From VMCP01 sp964408945 (lineage in GTDB: Bacteria > Bacteroidota > Bacteroidia > NS11-12g > UBA955): a stretch of DNA of 41,843 bases. Below the pieces are notes generated by a model, which had not been told where the DNA came from, did not search any database, and worked only from the letters and a program-made list of their open reading frames with translations. The position numbers and the translations under genes are program-made. Every line of letters begins with the position of its first letter. Within the stretch, counting starts at the first letter, position 1. The stretch spans positions 1-41,843 of the forward strand of contig CAYPBJ010000020.1 in assembly GCA_964408945.1 (NCBI GenBank), written 5' to 3'. Below are positions 30,419-38,185 of the stretch, one piece after another.

Positions 30419-32713
30419 ATGTTTCGTGTAATTTTGTTCTTTTTTCTGGGGATGTTTGCTCGCGCAACCTTCGCTCAGTCTACCGAATTGGGTGATATTC
30501 GTGGATTTGTATACAATGCTGATAATGGCGATCGAATTGCAGCAGCAAATATTTTTGTAGCAGAGAAATCTCTCATTGCTCAAACAGATGTAGACGGATT
30601 TTTTGCCGTTCCCAATCTACCTGCAGGTGTTTACTCCGTGTTTTGCTTCAAAGCAGGTTACGATACCCTTTTTCAGAAGGTAACAGTTCAACCTGGGGCT
30701 AATGCCAAGCGAGACTTTTTTCTAACTCAAATACAAAGCATTGAGGCAGTAGAAATATCCGTCCGCGGAAAATCAAAAGACGCTCAAGTATCTGTCCAAA
30801 ACGTCAATGCTAAAGTTTTAGCTAAGCTTCCCGCAATTGGGGCAGAGCCGGATTTGGTTCAATATTTACAAGTTCTTCCTGGCGTGGTTTTCAGTGGAGA
30901 TCAAGGCGGACAACTATACATTCGAGGCGGTTCGCCCGTGATGAATCGTGTTATGATTGATGGAATGACCATTTACAATCCATTTCATAGCATTGGTTTG
31001 TTTTCGGTATTTGATCCCGATATGATGGACAATGCCGATGTTTACACCGCTGGTTTCGGTGCTGAATATGGCGGTCGTGTTTCAGCAGTTATTGATGTAA
31101 AAACCCGTGATGGTGATAGAAACAGACTCAGAACTAAGGTTGGGGTCACTACTTTTACCTCAAAAATATTGTTAGAAGGCCCCATCAAGAAATTCAAAGC
31201 AGGTCAGAGCAACTCAAGTTTTGCCGTTTCTTACAGAAATTCATACCTTAGACAAAGTTCTCAGTTGTTTTATCAGTATGCCGATCCAGATAAACTGCCC
31301 TATAATTTTGGCGATTTATTCATAAAATTTTCAGCAAATTCTGCCAATGGTGGATATTCCAAACTTTACGGCTTTTATTTTACTGACATTGTAGCATTTC
31401 CCAATACAACCACTTACAAATGGGGTTCTTATGGAGTAGGTGGGAAGTTCTTGGTCGTTCCGGAACAGGCAAAAACCAAGGTTGACGGGTATTTTCTTTA
31501 CTCAAACTATAAAATTGAACAAATTGAAAAAGACAATCGTCCTCGAAGCAGCGACATCGGCGGCTTCAACTTAGGAATGAATTTTGGTTATAACTTCCGA
31601 AGAGATGCTTTCAAATGGGGTGTGGAAATCAATGGTTTTCAAACGAACTTCCAAATTTATAATTCTAACAACCGTAAAATTTCACAGCTCGAAAGCACCA
31701 CCGAAATCAACGGATTTGTAAACTATAAAATTGCACGTAAGAAGTTCATCGCCGATATGGGTTTGCGAACCCAATACTACGCCTCATTGGGTAATGGAAC
31801 CTTGGAGCCTCGCTTGCAGCTGCGCTACATGCCTTTGCCGGGCTGGGGACTTAAACTCGCTGTAGGTTCATATTCGCAGAATTTACTGTCGGCCATTTCA
31901 GATCGCGACGTGGTGAATCTTTTCTACGGATTCCTTTCTGGTCCAGACAACTTACCTGAGAACTTTAATGGTAGACCTGTTACTCACAAGCTACAAAAGG
32001 CCAGACATGCAGTAATTGGTACCGATTATAGATTGAGTAAACACCTGACCTTAAACGTTGAATCTTTCATCAAATTATTCGATCAAATTACCAACATCAA
32101 CAGAGACAAACTCTTCGATGATGATCAATTCAACACCGATAAACCTGAGCGTTTAAAGCAGGATTTTGTCATTGAAACGGGAGATGCATATGGCGGTGAT
32201 ATTTCCTTGAAATACGCCAATAAAGGTTGGTACATTTGGTCAGTATATAGTTTGACCTATGTGAATCGATTTGACGGAATCCAAACCTATCAGCCCATTT
32301 TTGATCGACGTCACAATGCCAATTTAGTGGTGAGTTATGAATTCGATAAAAAGAATCCCACAGATGTCTCTTTCCGTTGGAACTTTGGAAGCGGCTTTCC
32401 ATTCACACAAACACAAGGTTTCTATGAGAAGTACACCTTCAAAGACGGACTTGCAACGGATTACACGTCTACTAACGGAAATTTAGGTATTCTTTACGGA
32501 GCATTAAATCAAGGCCGCCTTCCATATTACCATCGTTTAGATTTTAGTATTTCTCGTAAATGGCGATTCGCCCAAGGTAGAACCTTCAACGCAATATTCT
32601 CTATTGTAAACGTTTACAACCGAGCCAACATTTTCTATTTTGATCGTATCAGGAACCTTCGCGTAGATCAGCTTCCTTTTTTACCTTCTTTGGGATGTAA
32701 TTATCAGTTTTAG
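30419..32713 (+). CDS. TonB-dependent outer-membrane receptor with carboxypeptidase-regulatory-like domain
   Basis: A 764-residue outer-membrane protein. After a signal peptide (MFRVILFFFLGMFARATFAQ) comes a beta-sandwich domain (about 25-105: GDIRGFVYNADNGDRIAAAN, then NLPAGVYSVFCFKAGYDTLF). The plug follows (about 125-225), with VQYLQVLPGVVFSGDQGGQL, YIRGGSPVMNRVMIDGM and GAEYGGRVSAVIDVKTRDG. A 22-strand-type barrel runs to the C-terminus, which ends in aromatic residues (LGCNYQF). There is no neighbouring SusD gene, so it is a solitary receptor rather than a glycan Sus pair. The substrate is unknown. Energy would come from the TonB operon at 14389-17426. TATCTTCG at 30398-30405 is a one-mismatch -7 candidate. 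Confidence 0.93.
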   Translation: MFRVILFFFLGMFARATFAQSTELGDIRGFVYNADNGDRIAAANIFVAEKSLIAQTDVDGFFAVPNLPAGVYSVFCFKAGYDTLFQKVTVQPGANAKRDFFLTQIQSIEAVEISVRGKSKDAQVSVQNVNAKVLAKLPAIGAEPDLVQYLQVLPGVVFSGDQGGQLYIRGGSPVMNRVMIDGMTIYNPFHSIGLFSVFDPDMMDNADVYTAGFGAEYGGRVSAVIDVKTRDGDRNRLRTKVGVTTFTSKILLEGPIKKFKAGQSNSSFAVSYRNSYLRQSSQLFYQYADPDKLPYNFGDLFIKFSANSANGGYSKLYGFYFTDIVAFPNTTTYKWGSYGVGGKFLVVPEQAKTKVDGYFLYSNYKIEQIEKDNRPRSSDIGGFNLGMNFGYNFRRDAFKWGVEINGFQTNFQIYNSNNRKISQLESTTEINGFVNYKIARKKFIADMGLRTQYYASLGNGTLEPRLQLRYMPLPGWGLKLAVGSYSQNLLSAISDRDVVNLFYGFLSGPDNLPENFNGRPVTHKLQKARHAVIGTDYRLSKHLTLNVESFIKLFDQITNINRDKLFDDDQFNTDKPERLKQDFVIETGDAYGGDISLKYANKGWYIWSVYSLTYVNRFDGIQTYQPIFDRRHNANLVVSYEFDKKNPTDVSFRWNFGSGFPFTQTQGFYEKYTFKDGLATDYTSTNGNLGILYGALNQGRLPYYHRLDFSISRKWRFAQGRTFNAIFSIVNVYNRANIFYFDRIRNLRVDQLPFLPSLGCNYQF

Positions 32714-32715
32714 TC

Positions 32716-32778
32716 TGGTACATGGTACCGGGTACCGGGTGTCGGGTGTCGGGTGTCGGGTGTCGGGTAGCGGGGGGC
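32716..32778 (+). repeat. Heptanucleotide repeat array 3 (9 units, intergenic)
   Basis: TGGTACA, TGGTACC, GGGTACC, four GGGTGTC, GGGTAGC, GGGGGGC in unbroken 7-bp register, starting 2 nt after the receptor stop codon. There is no 21-bp superunit. Confidence 0.92.
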
Positions 32779-32863
32779 AACCAATTATCAATATACTAAA
32801 TACTACACATTTCAAGTGAATTTTTGTGTAATTCTAAAAGTCTGAAAATAGGTATTTTGCCGT

Positions 32864-33355
32864 GTGAACCGGATATATCCATTAATTGTATTTTTGATTT
32901 TTAGTTGTGCGTCAGTTAAAAAAAATACGGATTCTTCCTTATTTACAAGTGATTTTGCCCAAAAAAATACAGGTTTAATTGAAAATAAAATCAATTCAGA
33001 TGTATTAAAAATCAAGGAGACTGTTTCGGTTGATATTTTTTTAAGTGAAGATTTCTCAACCAATAGCTTCCAGCAGGTTGAGATTACTCCGAGAAATTTC
33101 ACTGATTCTACTGTGGATGAAAATCAAAATGACTCATCTACTTTTATCGAAAAGTTGAGTATAGGAATGATATCCGTACCACCGCCTTTTATGAAGTTAT
33201 TGGATTATTCAGGTGCAGAAATGGATCCCCAAGGGAATATATTCAGTCAATACTATTTTGCATTTGCACTTATGTTCTTTCTAGGATTAATACTATTTAG
33301 TTTTCACTGGATTTGGTCGAATAAAAAAGAAAAGAAATTTAAAAAAGCAAATTGA
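32864..33355 (+). CDS. Lipoprotein with C-terminal transmembrane helix (tandem family member 1)
   Basis: A 163-residue protein of no family I recognise. It starts at GTG 32864 with a lipoprotein signal (MNRIYPLIVFLIFSC, Cys15). A polar Ser/Thr/Asp/Asn-rich region of about 100 residues follows. Near the end MDPQGNIFSQYYFAFALMFF leads into one hydrophobic helix (about 128-150) and a basic tail (NKKEKKFKKAN). The DP-x-x-N motif before the helix, and the lipobox-linker-membrane plan, are shared with the next three genes. The stop overlaps the next start (TTGA at 33352-33355). An N-terminal lipid plus a C-terminal helix is an unusual combination. Confidence 0.72.
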   Translation: MNRIYPLIVFLIFSCASVKKNTDSSLFTSDFAQKNTGLIENKINSDVLKIKETVSVDIFLSEDFSTNSFQQVEITPRNFTDSTVDENQNDSSTFIEKLSIGMISVPPPFMKLLDYSGAEMDPQGNIFSQYYFAFALMFFLGLILFSFHWIWSNKKEKKFKKAN

Positions 33356-33957
33356 AAAAAGCAAAATACTTCATATTGACAGTAATTCTACTGAACCTAA
33401 TCTCCTGTAAATCTTATTTGCAACGAAGTGGAATCTATGAAATGGGCACAAGTTCGAATAGGATTGAAATATCCGGATCAAATTCGCAGAAGACGTTAAA
33501 TAACCCTTCAGAAATTAAAAATACATCTACGGTAAATGATTTGTTGTGCGAAAATCAAGGGGTCGATATTGCTATTGATGTTGATACCATCTCTGCGAAA
33601 AACACCAAAAATAGAAGTTTGGTGTTGAGTCAGAAAAACACAATTCCAACCTTCTTAAAAAATGCCCTTCCGGTTTCCAAAACAGAAATTGCCAAAACAG
33701 ATCCCATGAATGTTTCGCTGTTGGCCTCATACAATATGCTCATGGATTTGGGATTGTTAATCATGCTTATTTCGTCCTTGTATTTAGGAATTATAGGTTT
33801 ATTTACAAATGAAGGGAAGAGTGCAAATGAAATGTTCTTAGTTCTTATTTTTTGGGGTTTTGGATTTTTAGGATTGGGATTTATTCTCTGGTTAATTGGA
33901 CTTTTACATTTTAAGTATACTCGAAAACAAAAATTAAAGAAAAAATCAGCTAAATGA
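33352..33957 (+). CDS. Lipoprotein with C-terminal transmembrane hairpin (tandem family member 2)
   Basis: A 201-residue protein, TTG start at 33352 overlapping the preceding TGA. Lipoprotein signal MKKAKYFILTVILLNLISC (Cys19). The linker of about 90 residues is rich in Ser, Asn, Lys and Thr. The conserved region KTDPMNVSLLASYNMLMDLG precedes helix 1 (about 123-145), and GLGFILWLIGLLHF forms the end of helix 2, followed by a basic tail (KQKLKKKSAK). Members 2 and 4 share DP-x-N-x-S-x-x-A-x-YN-x-LM closely. Function unknown. It overlaps the next gene by 4 nt (ATGA). Confidence 0.75.
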   Translation: MKKAKYFILTVILLNLISCKSYLQRSGIYEMGTSSNRIEISGSNSQKTLNNPSEIKNTSTVNDLLCENQGVDIAIDVDTISAKNTKNRSLVLSQKNTIPTFLKNALPVSKTEIAKTDPMNVSLLASYNMLMDLGLLIMLISSLYLGIIGLFTNEGKSANEMFLVLIFWGFGFLGLGFILWLIGLLHFKYTRKQKLKKKSAK

Positions 33958-34580
33958 AATTATTAAAACAATTTTCAATGGGATTGCTGCTGACTATTGT
34001 AGCGTATTCCTGTCAAAGTAGTTACCAAATCAGAGACTACAATCATCGTCATTGGGAACCAAATTTAAAAACATCGAATGCTGAAAAATCCCCAAAAAAG
34101 GAATTGAATAAACCTGTTCAGCAAAGCCTGTCAATTGCTGAAAATGAAACCATTAATAATCAGAATATCAGCGAGATTTTTCCAAAAGAGTCGCCGGAAA
34201 ATGTAAAAAAATCTATCCCCAAAATCGCTATTCAAAAAGCCCGAAAAATGGCAAGTTTAGTGCCTAACAATCTGAATCAAGCGAAAAAATTTCCCAAAGA
34301 GTTCAAGAAAAATCTCAAAGAAGTAAAAGCAACATTTTTAGACTATGAAGGCCCCAATACTTTTATAACCTATGGACTTTATACTCTTCTCGCGGGATTA
34401 ACCCTGTTCTTATTGGGCATTTTATTGTTTTTCATCTTCACAAATGGCACAATGACTACAACAAATGCTGCAATTGGCTTTCCACTCGGTTTATTGATGG
34501 CAGCAGGGGTGTTTTTATTCGTGGTTGGATGTTTGATGTGGCTATTGGGTTGGATGGCATATGGATTGGGGATGTATTAA
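33954..34580 (+). CDS. Lipoprotein with C-terminal transmembrane hairpin (tandem family member 3)
   Basis: A 208-residue protein. Lipoprotein signal ends VAYSC (Cys20), then QSSYQIRDYNHRHWEPNLK. Member 4 has HSNYSYREGFEKAWNPDLG at the same place, so both share a C-x-S-x-Y-x-x-R-(x)n-W-x-P-x-L block directly after the lipidated Cys. A Lys/Asn/Glu-rich linker (about 40-125) leads to two helices: YGLYTLLAGLTLFLLGILLF and a second ending VVGCLMWLLGWM. There is no enzymatic motif. It starts by ATGA overlap with member 2. Confidence 0.75.
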   Translation: MKLLKQFSMGLLLTIVAYSCQSSYQIRDYNHRHWEPNLKTSNAEKSPKKELNKPVQQSLSIAENETINNQNISEIFPKESPENVKKSIPKIAIQKARKMASLVPNNLNQAKKFPKEFKKNLKEVKATFLDYEGPNTFITYGLYTLLAGLTLFLLGILLFFIFTNGTMTTTNAAIGFPLGLLMAAGVFLFVVGCLMWLLGWMAYGLGMY

Positions 34581-34592
34581 AAACTAATTAAT

Positions 34593-35162
34593 ATGAAAAA
34601 CTATCTAGTTATAATTTGGTCATTGTTGCTATTGGGATGTCATAGTAATTATTCTTATCGCGAAGGTTTTGAAAAAGCTTGGAATCCAGATTTGGGTGCT
34701 GAAAAACAGGTCAAAAAGAAATCCATTGAACACTCGAATCTTGTTGAAAGTCATGTTTCTAAGTCGTTAAAAGAGGAGCCTATTTTAATTCAAGAATCTA
34801 AAAGTTTAGATATTGAAGTTAAAAAACCACAACAGAAATCCCTCAAAAGTGATCAAGTATTTAAGAAAGTTCAACTTTCGTATAAATATTTGCCTAAGAA
34901 ACAACAAGTTCTTGCCGCATCTCAAGACAAGAAATTATACGACCCATTGAATATTTCCTCGTGGGCCGCCTACAATACGCTTATGGAAATTGGTCTATAC
35001 ACCATGGTGATTGCCACAATTTTCGTTGCGTTAATGTTCATCGTAAATGATTTTATAGCATTAGCAGATGAAATTTCCATGTTGGTGTTTTTGGGAATAT
35101 TATTGTTCGTATTGGGTTTATTGATGTGGCTCATCGGGTTGCTGATTTTTAACTTGACATAA
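34593..35162 (+). CDS. Lipoprotein with C-terminal transmembrane hairpin (tandem family member 4)
   Basis: A 189-residue protein, lipobox LLGC (Cys16), then the HSNYSYREGFEKAWNPDLG block shared with member 3. The linker is Lys/Ser/Glu-rich. YDPLNISSWAAYNTLMEIGL precedes helix 1, and GILLFVLGLLMWLIGLLIF is helix 2. It lies 12 bp after member 3. The four genes make one compact unit. If the lipid sits in the outer membrane and the hairpin in the inner membrane, the linker of about 90-100 residues could span the periplasm (inference). Confidence 0.76.
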   Translation: MKNYLVIIWSLLLLGCHSNYSYREGFEKAWNPDLGAEKQVKKKSIEHSNLVESHVSKSLKEEPILIQESKSLDIEVKKPQQKSLKSDQVFKKVQLSYKYLPKKQQVLAASQDKKLYDPLNISSWAAYNTLMEIGLYTMVIATIFVALMFIVNDFIALADEISMLVFLGILLFVLGLLMWLIGLLIFNLT

Positions 35163-35177
35163 TTTTGAAAATGATGA

Positions 35178-35282
35178 ACAAACTCTTTGCCAGCGTTAAT
35201 ATTGATGTTCTCGGTTTTAATCATCTTCATTGGTTTCCTCATCTGGTTCTATAGCTTAATCATAACTTCCCTCACTCAGTAA
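35178..35282 (+). pseudogene. Decayed C-terminal fragment resembling the tandem lipoprotein family
   Basis: An open stretch of 34 codons, preceded by two in-frame TGA codons and ended by TAA 35280, encodes NSLPALILMFSVLIIFIGFL and then IWFYSLI. This resembles helix 2 of the four genes upstream (IG-F-L-I-W versus LG-L-L-M-W). It has no start codon and no lipobox, so it is read as a remnant of a fifth copy. The match is short and hydrophobic, hence uncertain. Confidence 0.4.
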
Positions 35283-35362
35283 CCCGCCCCCCGAAACCTG
35301 AAACCCGAAACCCACTACCAGGTACCAGGTACCAGGTACCAGGTACCAGGTACCAGGTACCA
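35279..35362 (+). repeat. Heptanucleotide repeat array 4 (12 units, intergenic)
   Basis: GTAACCC, GCCCCCC, GAAACCT, two GAAACCC, ACTACCA, then six identical GGTACCA. It ends 1 nt before the mutS stop codon (35364-35366), between convergent transcription units. There is no 21-bp superunit. Confidence 0.93.
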
Positions 35363-35363
35363 A

Positions 35364-38116
35364 CTACTCAATCACTTTTTTTATCTCCTGCAACTTCAAC
35401 AACGCTTCAATCGGCGTCAAGGTGTTGATGTCAATTTTGTTGATTTTGTCTTTCAATTGCTGAACGCNNNNNNNNNNNNNNNNNNNNNNNNNNNNNNNNN
35501 NNNNNNNNNNNNNNNNNNNNNNNNNNNNNNNNNNNNNNNNNNNNNNNNNNNNNNNNNNNNNNNNNNNGGCGTCAAGGTGTTGATGTCAATTTTGTTGATT
35601 TTGTCTTTCAATTGCTGAACGCGCGGGTCTTCGGTGGCGAACATGTTCATTTGATAGACCGGTTTGGTAGCCGTCTTTTTTAAGGTGTCTCTCGACTGAT
35701 TTTTTAGGCGAGATTGCTCCAATTGACTCAATATTTCAGAACTTCGAATCAATACTTGATTGGGAATGCCCGCTAATTGAGCCACGTGAATACCGAAACT
35801 GTGCTCACTTCCGCCGCGTTTTAAGGTTCGTAAAAATACAATTTGAGAACCCTGTTCTTTAACAGCAACATGGTAGTTTTTAACTCCGTCGAGTTTGTCT
35901 TCGAGTTCGTTCAGCTCATGGTAATGGGTGGCGAACAACGTTTTGGGTTTTCCGGGATGACTATGAAGGTATTCAGCGATACTCCAAGCCAAACTAACCC
36001 CATCGTAGGTACTGGTTCCGCGTCCAATTTCGTCGAGAAGGACAAGGCTACGGTCGCTTAAATTATTCAAAATGCTTGCGGTTTCAGTCATTTCAACCAT
36101 GAAGGTCGATTCTCCAGCCGATATGTTGTCAGAGGCACCCACGCGCGTGTAAATTTTGTCAACCAATCCAATGGTTGCGCTTTTACAAGGTACAAAGCAA
36201 CCCATTTGCGCCAAAATAACCGTCAATGCTGTTTGTCTTAAAATGGCACTCTTACCGCTCATGTTGGGACCAGTTAAAATGATCATTCGCTGATCAGAAT
36301 TGTCTAGGCAAATATCGTTGGGAATGTAACTTTGGTCGGGTGGGAGCTGCGATTCAATTACCGGATGTCTGCATCCCTTCAAATCCAAATCAAAACCTTC
36401 TGTCATCGATGGGCGACAGTACGATCTGTCTTCCGATAGTTGTGCGAAGCCCGCTAAAACATCCCAAGTAGCCACCATCATCGCGTCTGATTGTATGGGT
36501 AAAATGCGTTCAGATAATTCGTCTAACAACGATTCCCAAAGGGCCGCTTCTAAGATGGAAATTCGGTCTTCGGCCGATAATATTTTTTCTTCGTATTGCT
36601 TGAGTTCTGGCGTTATGTAACGCTCTGCATTAGTCAGGGTTTGCTTGCGAATCCACGTTTCAGGTACCTTGTCCTTGTGCGAATGCGTCACCTCCAGGTA
36701 ATATCCGAAAACATTGTTGTAGCCAATTTTTAAGGAATGAATGCCCGTGATTTCTATTTCTCGATGCTGGATTTCTATGAGTTTGTCTTTTCCGTTGATA
36801 GACAAATCTCTCAACTCGGAAAGTTCATCGTTGATATGCGATTGAAATATGCCACCTCTGCTTGAGTTGATGGGTGCATCCTCGCTGATTTTGTCATCAA
36901 TTAAGGCAATGAGGTCTTGAAACGGACTTAATTTCTGAGCTTCTGCCACCCAATCGGGCAAGGTAGAATTCTCGAGAAGGTTTTTTAGTTTTTCGAGGGA
37001 CTTTAAACTTCGGCTTAAATGCAAAAGTTCCTTCGGATTTACTCTTTTTAGCGCAATTTTGGCAGTTAAACGCTGTAAATCGCCAATTTCATGCAAAAAG
37101 ATGCGCATTTCTTGGAGCAAACGGCTGTTTTGGGTGAGTTCCGAAACCCGATTTAAACGCGCCTCAATTTCCGCCAAATTTTTCAAAGGCAACAACATCC
37201 ACTGTTGAAGCAAACGACCGCCCATAGGAGTTACGGTAGTGTCAATGACATCCAGAAGTGAACGTCCCTCGGGATAAACCGAGCGAACCAATTCCAAGTT
37301 GCGAATGGTAAATCCATCAAGCCAAACATAGGCCGATTCATCGATTCGTTGAATGCCGGAAATATGTCCCAAATTCGTATGATGGGTATGATCCAAATAC
37401 TGCAGAGCCGCGCCTGACGAGAGAATGGCCGCCTTCAAGTCTGATATTCCGAAACCCTTGAGCGATTGAGTTTTGAATTGTCGCTGTAGTTTTTCTTCGG
37501 CGTATTCAGATTGATACACCCAATCTTCTAAGGTTTGATACGATTTAGGAGTACCAAATGCTTGAAATACGCTTTGGGTTTGCTTCTTGGGGAAGATGAA
37601 TTCTGAGGGTTTAAAGCCCGAAATCATTTTTTTAATGAAAAACTCATCGCCTTGAGCGCATTGAAAGTCCCCCGTGGAAATATCCAATAAACTGAGTCCC
37701 CATCTGCCATCATTTTCAACCAAAGAGGCCAGGTAATTGCTCTGTTTGGACTCAAGGATTTTATCGTTATAGCTGACACCGGGCGTGACCAATTCGGTAA
37801 CACCGCGCTTGACTATGGTTTTGGTTAACTTGGGATCTTCGAGCTGGTCGCAAACAGCAACACGGTATCCGGCGCGAACCAATTTGGGAAGATAGGTGTC
37901 TAATGAATGGTGCGGAAAGCCCGCCAAGTCCATTTCTGAAGCGGCTCCATTGGAACGTTTGGTTAAAACAATGCCCAAAACTTTGCTTGCGGTGACAGCA
38001 TCTTGGTCAAAAGTTTCGTAAAAATCGCCTACGCGAAACAACAGAAGAGCCCCAGGATATTGCGCCTTGATCTGATTGTATTGCTTCATCAACGGGGTTT
38101 CCTTCTTTTCTGTCAT
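35364..38116 (-). CDS. mutS: DNA mismatch repair protein MutS (3' end interrupted by assembly gap)
   Basis: Recognises mismatches and starts strand-directed repair. N-terminal mismatch-binding domain TPLMKQYNQIKAQYPGALLL, then FRVGDFYE with the Phe-x-Glu wedge. The C-terminal ATPase has P-loop GPNMSGKSAILRQ, LLDEIGRGTSTYDGVSLAWS and THYHELNELED. A 100-N gap (35468-35567) flanked by a 55-bp exact duplicate disrupts the last codons. The gap plus one copy is 155 bp, not a multiple of three, so naive translation goes out of frame and stops early at 35453. Collapsing them gives a clean end (INTLTPIEALLKLQEIKKVI) at TAG 35364 and a 865-residue protein of normal size. A -7 box TATCTTTG lies upstream. 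Confidence 0.95.
35468..35567. other. Assembly gap (100 N) flanked by a 55-bp exact duplicate
   Basis: Bases 35413-35467 recur exactly as 35568-35622. Merging them restores the mutS frame through to a natural stop, which shows that the duplication is an assembly artefact. Confidence 0.93.
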
Positions 38117-38124
38117 AGATGTAT

Positions 38125-38132
38125 CAAAGATA
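38125..38132 (-). promoter_or_regulatory. Candidate -7 element for mutS
   Basis: Minus strand TATCTTTG matches TAnnTTTG, 8 nt before the mutS ATG. No -33 TTG at the right distance. Confidence 0.45.
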
Positions 38133-38172
38133 CCAAATCAAAAAGGGGAGTAATTAACATCTTTTTCTCAAC

Positions 38173-38180
38173 TATCTTTG
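38173..38180 (+). promoter_or_regulatory. Candidate -7 element for the TrmH-redoxin gene
   Basis: TATCTTTG matches TAnnTTTG and ends 5 nt before ATG 38186, so the transcript would have almost no leader. It is the same octamer as on the opposite strand for divergent mutS. Confidence 0.45.
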
Positions 38181-38185
38181 TAAAA

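Noticed and set aside
35453..35467. Apparent mutS C-terminus (AFSN then stop at 35453)
   Set aside because: It arises from reading through the 100-N gap and duplicated 55 bp out of frame; the true end is at 35364.
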